From NCBI RefSeq assembly GCF_000698555.1, contig NZ_JFHE01000002.1:186001-250000 (forward strand): a stretch of 64,000 nt of DNA, written 5' to 3'. The position numbers and the translations under genes were made by a program. Numbering within the stretch: position 1 is the first letter of the stretch; each line of letters opens with the position of its first letter. The notes beneath the pieces are model-generated. The model ran no database searches and was not told the origin of the DNA. It saw only the letters and a list, made by a program, of their open reading frames with translations. Shown piece by piece: positions 55,433 through 63,516 of this stretch. This DNA is from Caballeronia grimmiae. GTDB lineage: Bacteria; Pseudomonadota; Gammaproteobacteria; Burkholderiales; Burkholderiaceae.

Positions 55433-55526
55433 ACGGATACGAAGAAAAGGTTGATTCCAGCATAGCGACGGCACACAGGCCGATGCGCGATTCTACTGAT
55501 TTATAGCGATGTACGATGGCGCGCGC

Positions 55527-55551
55527 AAAAGAAACGGCCCCGAAGGGCCGT
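55527..55551 (-). terminator. Intrinsic terminator of the cold-shock gene
   Basis: ACGGCCC and GGGCCGT form a 7-base stem with a four-base loop on either strand. On the minus strand it runs into TTTCTTTT (plus-strand AAAAGAAA at 55527-55534). It lies 27 bases after the cold-shock stop. Confidence 0.85.
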
Positions 55552-55577
55552 CGTGCACCGATGCGAAACCGCGCGTA

Positions 55578-55781
55578 TTACAGCGGCTGGATCGTCGAAG
55601 CCTGCTTGCCCTTCGGGCCTTGCTTGACTTCGAAGCTCACCTTCTGGTTTTCTTGAAGCGACTTGAAACCCTTGGACTGGATCTCGGAGAAATGTGCAAA
55701 CAGGTCCTCACCGCCGTCGTCCGGCGTGATGAAACCGAAACCCTTTGCATCATTGAACCACTTGACCGTACCTGTTGCCAT
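55578..55781 (-). CDS. Cold-shock protein (CspA family)
   Basis: A 67-residue single cold-shock domain protein that binds single-stranded RNA/DNA. RNP1 is [11 protein letters not shown] and RNP2 is DLFAHFSEI. Start at ATG 55781 ([18 protein letters not shown]); an upstream frame is not conserved. The leader is long and folded, as is typical for cspA genes. Confidence 0.95.
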   Translation of the reverse strand: MATGTVKWFNDAKGFGFITPDDGGEDLFAHFSEIQSKGFKSLQENQKVSFEVKQGPKGKQASTIQPL

Positions 55782-56052
55782 TTTTCCAAACCCTATGAGA
55801 CGAATAAACGTTGATGATGCGCTCGCCGTTTCGAGCGACACTGATTTTTACCATGCCTTCGTATTTTGATCCAATAAGCGTTTTTGCTTAGCTTATTGAC
55901 GCACGGGCGTCATAAACCCCAAAATTACCTGTCGCATGGCAATCGGTCGGTTTAATTTTCCACATGTCGCCTGAGTGCGTCTGTTCGGTCACGGACAAAA
56001 CTATTCACTGCGGCGCTCGAACTCACTAATCTCGCGGTTGAGTTCAGAATGG
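55782..56052. other. Cold-shock leader and upstream intergenic region
   Basis: About 270 bases. On the minus strand the cold-shock leader carries AATAAGC/GCTTATT (55873-55897, loop 11 bases) and TGACGC/GCGTCA (55897-55912) stems. AT-rich around 55840-55930 (promoter likely). To the right, the region precedes the M48-like peptidase gene on the plus strand. No other gene seen. Confidence 0.5.
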
Positions 56053-56688
56053 ATGAAGGCCCGTATCAGCACGCGCGGCCTCCTCTATGACTTCGTTACC
56101 GTCTATATGGAAGCGGCCGAGCAACACGTGATGCATCTCGTTGCCCGCTATGCGGCGGTTCTGGGCATCGCGCCGCCTACGGTGCGACTGGCCGCGAGTC
56201 ATAACGGGCCTTGCTATGAGCCGCTGTTCAATCGGATCGAGGTGGACGCCCCTACGCTCGCGTTGCCCGAGCCGCTGCTGTGTCTCGTGCTTGCGCATGA
56301 AGTGGGGCATGCCACGCAACGAAGCGTGCTTCTCTTCGATCTCGCCAAGACCGTGTTCCGCGTTACCGCGCTCATCGCGGGGCCGTGCATCATGTTTGCG
56401 GCATGGCCCGGAGAGGACCTATGGCGCGTATCCATTCCCGGTGCGCTGTTCGCCATCCTGGTGACGCTGCTGTTCCCAACATGGCGAACGCGTACGGTCC
56501 AACGCGCGAAGGCGCTGGAATTCGATGCCGATGCGAAAGCGGCCACCCTTTGCGGCGCGCGAATTGCATTAGAGGCAATGGAAATCATGGCAAAACGCGG
56601 CCGTATCGATGCAACGCGTTTGAACGTCATGCGTGAACGTTGCGCACATGCCGAAGACGCTAAAGAAGCCAAAAGTACATGCCGATAA
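56053..56688 (+). CDS. Minimal M48-like membrane metallopeptidase
   Basis: A 211-residue protein with the zinc motif H82-E-V-G-H86 and a downstream acid (E156 in ALEFDAD), the M48/HtpX arrangement, with two hydrophobic segments (about 102-118 and 124-142) between them. It is much shorter than HtpX (about 290). ATG 56053 is chosen because it is the first plausible Met; the real start may be further upstream in frame (from about 55975). Possibly a membrane quality-control peptidase. Confidence 0.65.
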   Translation: MKARISTRGLLYDFVTVYMEAAEQHVMHLVARYAAVLGIAPPTVRLAASHNGPCYEPLFNRIEVDAPTLALPEPLLCLVLAHEVGHATQRSVLLFDLAKTVFRVTALIAGPCIMFAAWPGEDLWRVSIPGALFAILVTLLFPTWRTRTVQRAKALEFDADAKAATLCGARIALEAMEIMAKRGRIDATRLNVMRERCAHAEDAKEAKSTCR

Positions 56689-56771
56689 AACGCTCGATGG
56701 GCGCTTGCGTGATCGGTCATATTGACATCCTGTAACGCGCCTAATCGGACAAAGATACAGGACAAGACTTC

Positions 56772-57566
56772 ATGAACGATGCACAAGGCGCTGTCAGCAC
56801 AGTCGCCATTCATTCGGTTTCTTCGGGCTGTGCAGGGTGCAAGACGGACCCCGGTTCGGAACTCGCGCTTGCTTTCGCTTTCCAGCCTATCGTCGATGTC
56901 GCGGCGGGCGTCGCTTACGCACACGAAGCGCTGGTGCGCGGACCGCAGGGCGAGCCGGCCGGTACGGTGCTCGGCAAGGTCAGCGAAGCAAACCGCTACC
57001 ACTTCGACCAGCGCTGCCGCACGACGGCCATCGCGCAGGCCGCGCAGCTCGGGCTGCAAGGCTTCCTCTCGATTAACTTCATGCCGAATGCGGTGTATCG
57101 GCCGGAAGCCTGTATCCGCAGTACGTTCGAAGCCGCGGAAAAGCATGACTTCCCGATCGAGCGGATCATCTTCGAGACGGTGGAAGGCGAGGACATTATC
57201 AGCCGGCCGCATCTCGTCGATATTTTCCGCGCGTACAAGCGGTTCGGCTTTCAGACGGCCATCGACGATTTCGGCGCGGGCTATTCCGGCCTGACGCTGC
57301 TCGCGGACTTTCAGCCGGACATCATCAAGCTCGACATGGATCTCGTGCGCGGCGTCGACACGGATTCGGTGCGGCAGCGCATCGTATGCGGCGTGCTTGC
57401 CATTTGCCGCGACCTGGGCATTCGTGTCATCGCGGAAGGCATCGAGACGAAAGGCGAACGCGATTTTTTCACTGCGAACGACGTCCGGCTCATGCAAGGC
57501 TATTTCTTCGCCAGGCCCGCTTTCGCGGCGGTGCCGATGCTGAACGCGGAATCGTTCGCGGCCTGA
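56772..57566 (+). CDS. EAL-domain cyclic-di-GMP phosphodiesterase with N-terminal CxxC
   Basis: A 264-residue cytosolic EAL enzyme that likely linearises cyclic di-GMP. Motifs: EALVRG near residue 52, NFMPNAVY, FETVEGED, AIDDFGAGYSGL near 165, IIKLDMDL, AEGIET and QGYFFARP. All main catalytic residues appear intact. The N-terminus has a CAGC motif at residues 20-23, possibly redox or metal sensing, and no membrane helix. Followed after 84 bases by the single receiver domain. Confidence 0.9.
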   Translation: MNDAQGAVSTVAIHSVSSGCAGCKTDPGSELALAFAFQPIVDVAAGVAYAHEALVRGPQGEPAGTVLGKVSEANRYHFDQRCRTTAIAQAAQLGLQGFLSINFMPNAVYRPEACIRSTFEAAEKHDFPIERIIFETVEGEDIISRPHLVDIFRAYKRFGFQTAIDDFGAGYSGLTLLADFQPDIIKLDMDLVRGVDTDSVRQRIVCGVLAICRDLGIRVIAEGIETKGERDFFTANDVRLMQGYFFARPAFAAVPMLNAESFAA

Positions 57567-57650
57567 GCGTGGCGCGCTTTTTGCGTGAAGAGCGATGCGA
57601 GAGCAACGCCCCTGCATGCTGAGGGAATCAACGCTTTTGGATGACCGATC

Positions 57651-57995
57651 ATGCTCGTCCTGTTTGTAGAAGATGACGCCCGACTTTGCGATGCCTTCAG
57701 AGATCTCGCGATATCGCTGGGGCATGTCGCGCACGTCGCGTACGACGGCCACCAGGCGATGCTGCTCGCGGCAGCCAACAGCTACGATACGATCTTTCTG
57801 GACCTCAACCTGCCCGACGTGGATGGCCGCGATCTATGCCGGCGTTTGCGCGCGGCAGGGCCAAGCAAGCTCGCGTGCGTCGTCGCGGTCACCGGCGATG
57901 ACCGGCACCAGAAGGAGGCGCAAGAGCACTTCGATGGTTTCTTCCTCAAGCCATTTACCGCCGACGGCTTCAGAGCAGTGCTCAACGCCTGCTGA
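57651..57995 (+). CDS. Single-domain response regulator
   Basis: A 114-residue receiver domain alone: acidic pocket LFVEDD near residue 5, phospho-Asp in IFLDLNLPDVDGRDL near 50, Thr in AVTGDD and Lys in FLKPF. No output domain, so it probably relays a signal or acts on a protein partner, possibly the hybrid kinase at 41293-43929. Confidence 0.88.
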   Translation: MLVLFVEDDARLCDAFRDLAISLGHVAHVAYDGHQAMLLAAANSYDTIFLDLNLPDVDGRDLCRRLRAAGPSKLACVVAVTGDDRHQKEAQEHFDGFFLKPFTADGFRAVLNAC

Positions 57996-58022
57996 CCGCT
58001 GGGCGTTTTGGTCCGGATCGAA

Positions 58023-58280
58023 TCAAAGATCCTGATCTTCCGCAGCCTTGCGCGCGCGACGTTCTTCGTTTGCGCGGCGCGCACGCAAGCGCTGACGCGA
58101 GAGCTGCGTGATGACCTCGCCGGTGCTCGCGCCTGCAGGAATTTCATTGCGTATGACTTTGGGCACCATCGGCAAGCCCATGCGCTGTCGGCGCAGCGCG
58201 CGTGCGATGGCGGTGCGGCATGTTTGTCCGTGACAGTCCCATTCGTCGCGGATTCGCTCGCAGTAAGGGCACTTTTCCAT
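58023..58280 (-). CDS. Hypothetical CxxC protein (85 aa)
   Basis: An 85-residue protein starting MEKCPYCERIRDEWDCHGQT with Cys-rich CPYC and CHGQTC suggesting a small zinc-binding fold, and a basic C-terminal helix (RLRARRANEERRARKAAEDQDL is the tail; Arg/Ala/Glu-rich). No family recognised. May bind nucleic acid or protein. Confidence 0.5.
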   Translation of the reverse strand: MEKCPYCERIRDEWDCHGQTCRTAIARALRRQRMGLPMVPKVIRNEIPAGASTGEVITQLSRQRLRARRANEERRARKAAEDQDL

Positions 58281-58648
58281 TCATGCAGTTTACTGCGAAC
58301 GGGCAGTGCACGCCTGCGTGGGCTGCCGCGCGACTGGGTGACGCGCTGCGTCTATGCGCTCACTGGGGATGATCGAGCGTGCGTCGCAGTACTTTCTTTG
58401 CGAACGCCTTGAGAGAATGGATCGAATGGCTTCAGCTGCGTGCTGAAATGACTTCGCCATATTCGACAGCGGCTTCCCACCGGCCTGAGGGGTGCGCGGG
58501 CAGATGTCGTCCGTTGCGTCGCAGGGGCTTTCTGTCGGTTGATGCGCAAGTCACGCAGCGTCGCTTTGCGCACGATGCTGCCACCGTGCGATGGACACCA
58601 TCGCAGCACTCAAGGCTTTCTAACGCCGCTTTTCAGCCAATACAAAGA
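58281..58648. other. Intergenic region between the CxxC gene and the chemoreceptor
   Basis: About 370 bases between the start of the CxxC gene (minus strand) and the stop of the chemoreceptor gene (also minus strand). I see no convincing gene, promoter or hairpin; open frames here have no ribosome site. A 3' end for the chemoreceptor mRNA must lie here or in the CxxC gene. Confidence 0.4.
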
Positions 58649-60604
58649 TCAAACGCGGAACATGCTGACCGCATGCGCAAGCCGATCGGCATGACCACGC
58701 AGTTCGACGGTCGATTGCTCGGCCTCACCGACCAGCGCCGCGTTCTGCTGCGTGGCTTCACCGATCAGCATGACGGCGCTATTGACCTGTTCGATACCGC
58801 TTGCCTGTTCACGCGACGCCACGCCGATGTCGCTGACGAGCGCATTCACGCGCGTCACCCGCTCGAAGATGCCGGTCATCGTGCTGCTCGCGTGCTCGGC
58901 CATCTTGTACCCGTGCGAAACCTTCGCGGCCGATTCCGCGATCAGTGCTTCGATTTCCTTGACCGCAGCCGCGCTCCGTTGCGCGAGCGCGCGCACTTCC
59001 GACGCGACGACCGCGAAGCCCTTGCCGTGCTCGCCCGCCCGCGCCGCCTCGACTGCCGCGTTGAGCGCGAGAATGTTCGTTTGAAATGCGATGCCTTCGA
59101 TCGTCGACGTGATATCGGCAATGCGTCGCGCGGATGCATCGATTTCGTTCATCGTCTGAACGACGCGGCCCACTGCTTCGCCGCCTTCGCGCGCGGCGTC
59201 CGTCGCGGACGACACGAGCCTGCCCGCCTGTTCGGTATTCGCGGCGTTGTGCTGCACCGTCGATGTGATCTCTTCCATGCTGGCCGCCGTCTCTTCGACG
59301 CTCGCCGCCTGCGTCGCGATGCGCGTGGCGATGTCGCTACTGCCCGACGCGATGCGCGCGGTGCCATCCGTCATGTCGGCAGAAGCGCTGCGCACTTGCG
59401 CGACGATGCCTGCGAGCCCCTGTGCGATGCCGTCGATGGAGCGCATCAGTCGACCGATATCGTCCTCGCGGGCAGTGTCGATGCGCACGGTCAGATCGCC
59501 CGCCGCGATACGCTCGGACGCGCGCGTGACGTCATCGATCGGACGGCCAATGAGCCGTTTGACCGCGTAAAGCAGCACGCCGACGAGCGCCGCGATGACC
59601 GCGAGCCCGAGCAGCAAGAAGCGATTGCGGCTTGCATGAACGCTCGCCAGCAACTCGTCGCGATAGGCGATTCCGCCGATTACCCAGTTCCACTGCGGCA
59701 CCGTCATGTAGACGACTTGTTTCGCGCCGCCATGCACGCGCGCATTCGAGCCGTCGATGTCGGCGCCGTCGAACGCGAGCTTGCCTTCGCGTGTGTCGAG
59801 CATCTGCTTGAAGGGCGCCACGCGTTCGTCGGCCACTTGCCCTTCGCCGCCGGGATGAACGAGCAGCTTGCCGCGATTCGCGCCATTCGAAGCATCGACG
59901 ACGAAGTGATATCCGCTCTCGCCGATGGTCAGCTTGCGAATATCGTCCTGCAGCGCGGTCATCTCGGCGGTCACGTCCACGCCGACGAACAGCGCGCCGA
60001 CGATGCGGCCCGAAGCGTCCGTCACGGGTTTGTATTCGGTGATGTACTGCTTGCCGAACAGCGCCGCAATGCCGATATACGGCTTCCCGCTGAACACCAG
60101 CCCGTAGGCGGGGCCTTTGCGGTCGAGCAGCGTACCGATGGCGCGCGTGCCGTCCTGCTTTTTGAGCGATGTGGACACGCGCACGAAGTCGTCGCCGGTC
60201 CGGGCGAAGATCGTCGCGATGGCGCCGCTTTCGGCGAGGAACGCATCGGGAATCGAGAAATCACCGTTCAACGCTTTGTCGCCGGCAAGGATGGTCGGCG
60301 TCGCAACACCGCCGATATCCACGGTATGCGCTTCGTCGAGCGCGAAGTTACCGGGCACGCGATTCGAGAACATCGTCATGAAGCGCGAGACTTCGGCGCT
60401 TACTGCAGTGTCGTAGAGACCGATCATCGTGGCGATCGAACGGTTCTGACTTTCGACGCGAGCGAGCGCGTGGGCGTCGATTTGCTCCCCGGCCGATCGG
60501 GTGACAGCGAGTGTGAAGGCGGCAACGACGACAGCCGCCAGCGCGCAGGCAAGGGCGGCGAATTTGGTCCCGACACTCGCTCGGGCCAGATTGATAAGAG
60601 GCAT
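58649..60604 (-). CDS. Methyl-accepting chemotaxis protein with Cache-type sensor
   Basis: A 651-residue chemoreceptor. N-terminal membrane helix (about 13-35), periplasmic Cache 3/Cache 2-type sensor (about 40-310), second helix (about 327-348), HAMP, then the signalling domain with the hairpin tip [23 protein letters not shown]. No C-terminal CheR-binding pentapeptide is seen. It faces the hexuronate transporter exuT head to head across a region with shared operators, so it may sense uronates or aldarates; that is inference. Confidence 0.9.
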   Translation of the reverse strand: MPLINLARASVGTKFAALACALAAVVVAAFTLAVTRSAGEQIDAHALARVESQNRSIATMIGLYDTAVSAEVSRFMTMFSNRVPGNFALDEAHTVDIGGVATPTILAGDKALNGDFSIPDAFLAESGAIATIFARTGDDFVRVSTSLKKQDGTRAIGTLLDRKGPAYGLVFSGKPYIGIAALFGKQYITEYKPVTDASGRIVGALFVGVDVTAEMTALQDDIRKLTIGESGYHFVVDASNGANRGKLLVHPGGEGQVADERVAPFKQMLDTREGKLAFDGADIDGSNARVHGGAKQVVYMTVPQWNWVIGGIAYRDELLASVHASRNRFLLLGLAVIAALVGVLLYAVKRLIGRPIDDVTRASERIAAGDLTVRIDTAREDDIGRLMRSIDGIAQGLAGIVAQVRSASADMTDGTARIASGSSDIATRIATQAASVEETAASMEEITSTVQHNAANTEQAGRLVSSATDAAREGGEAVGRVVQTMNEIDASARRIADITSTIEGIAFQTNILALNAAVEAARAGEHGKGFAVVASEVRALAQRSAAAVKEIEALIAESAAKVSHGYKMAEHASSTMTGIFERVTRVNALVSDIGVASREQASGIEQVNSAVMLIGEATQQNAALVGEAEQSTVELRGHADRLAHAVSMFRV

Positions 60605-60692
60605 GTAGAGACACTAAGAGTTGAAACGGAATCACCGTATCTATCGGCAAATTTCACCGGAACTTGAGAAAGCGGGCGGAACGTTTGGCGTT

Positions 60693-60709
60693 TTGCATGC
60701 GGCATGCAA
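60693..60709. promoter_or_regulatory. GCATGC palindrome upstream of the chemoreceptor
   Basis: TTGCATGCGGCATGCAA, arms TTGCATGC/GCATGCAA around a single G. Related GCATGC repeats occur at 63399-63419 between lacI and udh. Lies about 90 bases upstream of the chemoreceptor start and 285 bases upstream of exuT. Confidence 0.5.
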
Positions 60710-60869
60710 CGTGCCGAATGCAAAATCATCGCGTCGGCTAGAACGCCAGAAAACGATTAACGCGGCGAGTGGCGTTCCGTAAGCCGACCCAAACGCTTGC
60801 GCGGTGCGGAGAGGAGAAAGCTAGGGAAAATCCTAGGCTGTCGCTCGGCAGACAACGGCTATATCCTTC

Positions 60870-60884
60870 GGAAAAACGTTTTCC
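60870..60884. promoter_or_regulatory. LacI-type operator upstream of exuT
   Basis: GGAAAAACGTTTTCC with the perfect core AAAACGTTTT (60873-60882), a palindrome with central CG as bound by LacI-family regulators. It lies 110 bases before the exuT ATG. Near-identical cores occur at 63470-63479 (before udh) and partial ones at 63330-63339 and 63388-63395 (before lacI). Confidence 0.7.
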
Positions 60885-60994
60885 AAGAAACAGTGGCGCG
60901 CGCATTTTGCACGACGCCGCGCCCACGGCGCTCGTCGCCGTCCATGAAACAAGACACGCGGTCCGACGAGCGCCGCCGCGTACCGGAGACTTTC

Positions 60995-62284
60995 ATGCAA
61001 ACAGCCGTCGTCGGCGTCGCGCGGACCGCGAGCCGTTATCGCTGGACCGTGTGTGCGTTGCTCTTCTTTGCGACCGTCATCAATTACATGGACCGGCAGA
61101 TTCTCGGTCTGCTTGCGCCCGTGCTTCAGCACGACATCGGATGGACGCAGGTTCAGTACGGCCGCATCGTGATCGCTTTTTCCGCGTTCTATGCGATCGG
61201 CCTTCTGTGCTTCGGGCGTATCGTCGACTGGCTCGGCACCCGCATCTCCTATGCGCTCGCGATGTTCGTCTGGAGCATCGCCGCCATGCTGCACGCGGCG
61301 GTCGGCTCGGTGATGGGCTTCGCGATGGTTCGCGCGCTGCTCGGCATCGGCGAGGGCGGCAACTTCCCGGCGGCAATCAAGACGACGGCGGAGTGGTTTC
61401 CGCGCCGCGAGCGCGCGCTCGCGACTGGTATTTTTAATTCAGGTGCGAATATCGGCGCTGTGTTTGCGCCCGCGATCATCCCCGCGCTCGCTGTCGCTTT
61501 CGGCTGGCGGGCGGCGTTCGTGATGGTCGGCGCGATCGGCATCGTCTGGCTCGCCGTGTGGTTCGTGATGTATCGCCAGCCGGACGGCAGCGCGCATGAC
61601 GACGACCTCGCGCTCGAAAGCGACGAAGCCGCCGCCGCCGATGCCGGCAACGCCAAAGCAGGCGCACCGGGCTTCGGCGTGCTGATCCGCAAGCGCGAGA
61701 CGTGGGCGTTCATCGTCGGCAAGTTCCTGACGGACCCGGTGTGGTGGTTCTACCTGTTCTGGCTGCCGAAGTGGCTGAACGAATCGCGCGGCATGGACAT
61801 GCAGCATATCGGCCTGCCGCTCGTCGTAATCTACGCGATTACCACGGTCGGAAGCATCGGCGGCGGATGGATCTCATCGGCGTTGCTGCGCTCGGGCTGG
61901 AGCGTGAATGCTGCACGCAAAACCGCCATGCTGATCTGCGCATGCTGCGTGTTGCCGATTGCATTCGTTTCGCAAGTGCACGATCTGTGGGTGGCAGTGG
62001 CCATCGTCGGACTTGCGGCGGCGGCGCATCAGGGCTGGTCGGCGAATCTCTTCACGACGGCATCGGACATGTTCCCGAAGCGCGCGGTCGGTGCGGTCGT
62101 CGGTATCGGCGGCATGGCGGGCTCGATCGGCGGCGTTCTGTTCTCCGAAGTAATCGGTCAGGTCCTGCAACGCACGGGTCAGTACTGGGCGCTCTTTGCA
62201 ATCGGTGCACTGGCGTATCTCGTGGCGTTCGGCGTGATGCACGTCCTCACGCCGAAGATGACGCCCGCGAAGCTCAACGGCTGA
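60995..62284 (+). CDS. exuT: Hexuronate transporter, ExuT type (MFS)
   Basis: A 429-residue 12-helix MFS carrier of the ACS family importing galacturonate/glucuronate. Motifs: NYMDRQILGLLAPVLQHDIGWT in helix 1, GIGEGGNFPAAIKTTAEWFPRRERALATGIFNSG, and FITDPVWWFYLFWLPKWLNE-like KFLTDPVWWFYLFWLPKWLN near the middle. Start at ATG 60995 with GGAG six bases upstream; the in-frame extension is not conserved. LacI-type operator upstream. Substrate inferred from family and the udh gene nearby. Confidence 0.88.
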   Translation: MQTAVVGVARTASRYRWTVCALLFFATVINYMDRQILGLLAPVLQHDIGWTQVQYGRIVIAFSAFYAIGLLCFGRIVDWLGTRISYALAMFVWSIAAMLHAAVGSVMGFAMVRALLGIGEGGNFPAAIKTTAEWFPRRERALATGIFNSGANIGAVFAPAIIPALAVAFGWRAAFVMVGAIGIVWLAVWFVMYRQPDGSAHDDDLALESDEAAAADAGNAKAGAPGFGVLIRKRETWAFIVGKFLTDPVWWFYLFWLPKWLNESRGMDMQHIGLPLVVIYAITTVGSIGGGWISSALLRSGWSVNAARKTAMLICACCVLPIAFVSQVHDLWVAVAIVGLAAAAHQGWSANLFTTASDMFPKRAVGAVVGIGGMAGSIGGVLFSEVIGQVLQRTGQYWALFAIGALAYLVAFGVMHVLTPKMTPAKLNG

Positions 62285-62313
62285 TCGCGAGCATCGACGC
62301 CATGCGCGGCGCT

Positions 62314-63324
62314 TTACGCACTCGCCGTCGGGGCCGCAGCCGAGGCGGTCGATTCGCGCACGATCAGGCGCGGCTCGAACATGGAGTTGCCGGGGTCCGG
62401 ATGACCGGCGAGTGCGTCGATAAGCTTTTGCATGGCGAGCTCGCCCATCCGCTCGCTTTGAATGTCGATGGTGGTGAGACCCGGCGCGGCGTATGCGCCG
62501 TAAGGCACGTTGTCGATGCCTGTCACCGAGACATCCTGAGGCACGCGGATGCCGAGCGTCGCGGCTTCCTTCATGAACCCGAGCGCGATCAGATCGTTGT
62601 AGCAGATCACCGCTTGCGGGCGCTTCGGCCCGAGCATCACGCGCGAGCACGCGTGTTCGCCAGCGAGCGCGGTCGGAGCGTGGGCATCGTGAACGTCGAG
62701 TTCGAGGCCGGCTTCTTCGAGGCATTCGCGCACGCCGCGAATGCGTTCATCGTTGATGCGCGCCTGGCCGAAGCCGAGGTATGCAATATGCCGATGCCCC
62801 AGGTTCAGCAGATGCCGCGCGAGCATGTGCGAAGCGAGACGATTGTCGATGCCGACGCTCGGAATCGGCAGCGCCTCGGCATTGCGAAGCAGCACGACGG
62901 GCTTGCCGAGGTCGAGCATCCAGTGCGCCTCCTCGTCGGGCAAGCGCGAGCTCACGATCAGTCCGTCGACGCGTTGCGAGAGGGCTTCGATCAACGGCCG
63001 CTCGCGTGCCTGCTGTTCGTCGATATCGACGAGCAGCAGCGTGTAGTCGTGACGCAAGGCGATGCGGTTCGCGCCCTTCACCACGTTCGTGAAGTGCGGA
63101 TTGCTGATGTCGAGAATCGTGAGGCCGATAGTGCGCGTGCGGCCGGTGATCATCGAACGCGCGAGCGGATTCGACCGATACCCGAGCGTAGCGATGGCTT
63201 CTTTGAGCCGCGCTTCGACCGGCGCGGAGAAACGCTGGGCGCCGTTGATGTACTTGGAGACCGTTGCGACCGAGACGCCCGCTGCGGCGGCGACATCGCG
63301 AATGGTCGGAGACATTTTCTTCAT
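62314..63324 (-). CDS. LacI-family regulator of the uronate genes
   Basis: A 336-residue LacI regulator. N-terminal HTH TIRDVAAAAGVSVATVSKYI with hinge RSNPLARS, then the periplasmic-binding-protein-like effector domain with the C-terminal DNVPYGAYAAPGLTTIDIQ. Start at 63324; ATG 63315 is possible. It lies between exuT and udh and is divergent from udh, with LacI-type cores in the region, so it likely represses exuT, udh and itself. Effector probably a uronate or pathway intermediate. Confidence 0.9.
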   Translation of the reverse strand: MKKMSPTIRDVAAAAGVSVATVSKYINGAQRFSAPVEARLKEAIATLGYRSNPLARSMITGRTRTIGLTILDISNPHFTNVVKGANRIALRHDYTLLLVDIDEQQARERPLIEALSQRVDGLIVSSRLPDEEAHWMLDLGKPVVLLRNAEALPIPSVGIDNRLASHMLARHLLNLGHRHIAYLGFGQARINDERIRGVRECLEEAGLELDVHDAHAPTALAGEHACSRVMLGPKRPQAVICYNDLIALGFMKEAATLGIRVPQDVSVTGIDNVPYGAYAAPGLTTIDIQSERMGELAMQKLIDALAGHPDPGNSMFEPRLIVRESTASAAAPTASA

Positions 63325-63398
63325 CGAGGTAACGTTTTCTCGCAATTTTCCAATGTTTTCGGATTGTCTCAGAAAACGACGCCGCTGAAACGTTTTTT

Positions 63399-63419
63399 GC
63401 ATGCTGCATGCTGCATGCA
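63399..63419. repeat. Three tandem GCATGCT units
   Basis: GCATGC repeated three times with a 7-base period, preceded by TT. It contains TTGCATGCTGCATGC, an arm-for-arm relative of the palindrome at 60693-60709. Likely a binding site rather than a decaying repeat. Confidence 0.6.
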
Positions 63420-63469
63420 GAGCGCAGAATGCCAATTGACGACGGCTTGCGCCGATCGCTATAGTGCGG

Positions 63470-63479
63470 AAAACGTTTT
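63470..63479. promoter_or_regulatory. LacI-type operator near udh
   Basis: AAAACGTTTT in the context GGAAAACGTTTTACT, 37 bases upstream of the udh ATG; identical 10-base core to the exuT operator. Confidence 0.7.
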
Positions 63480-63516
63480 ACTTATTCAGATCCAAAAGCA
63501 TTCGACAGGAGTTCAG

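Larger units (their letters stand above)
60605..60994. promoter_or_regulatory. Divergent regulatory region between the chemoreceptor and exuT
   Basis: About 390 bases. It carries a perfect-arm palindrome TTGCATGCGGCATGCAA at 60693-60709, related to GCATGC repeats near lacI/udh. It also holds a LacI-type palindrome AAAACGTTTT at 60873-60882 (inside GGAAAAACGTTTTCC), which recurs before udh at 63470-63479. A GGAG ribosome site for exuT lies at 60985-60988. No gene inside. Confidence 0.6.
63325..63516. promoter_or_regulatory. Divergent lacI-udh regulatory region
   Basis: 192 bases. Cores AACGTTTTC (63331-63339, eight bases from the lacI ATG) and AAACGTTT (63388-63395), GCATGCT tandem repeats (63399-63419) and the operator AAAACGTTTT (63470-63479) near udh. 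The udh ribosome site AGGAG is at 63507-63511. Confidence 0.6.

Noticed and set aside
58379..60667. A 762-codon plus-strand open frame opposite the chemoreceptor
   Set aside because: Antisense shadow; its translation is Arg/His/Asp-rich with no domain, while the minus strand encodes the full chemoreceptor.
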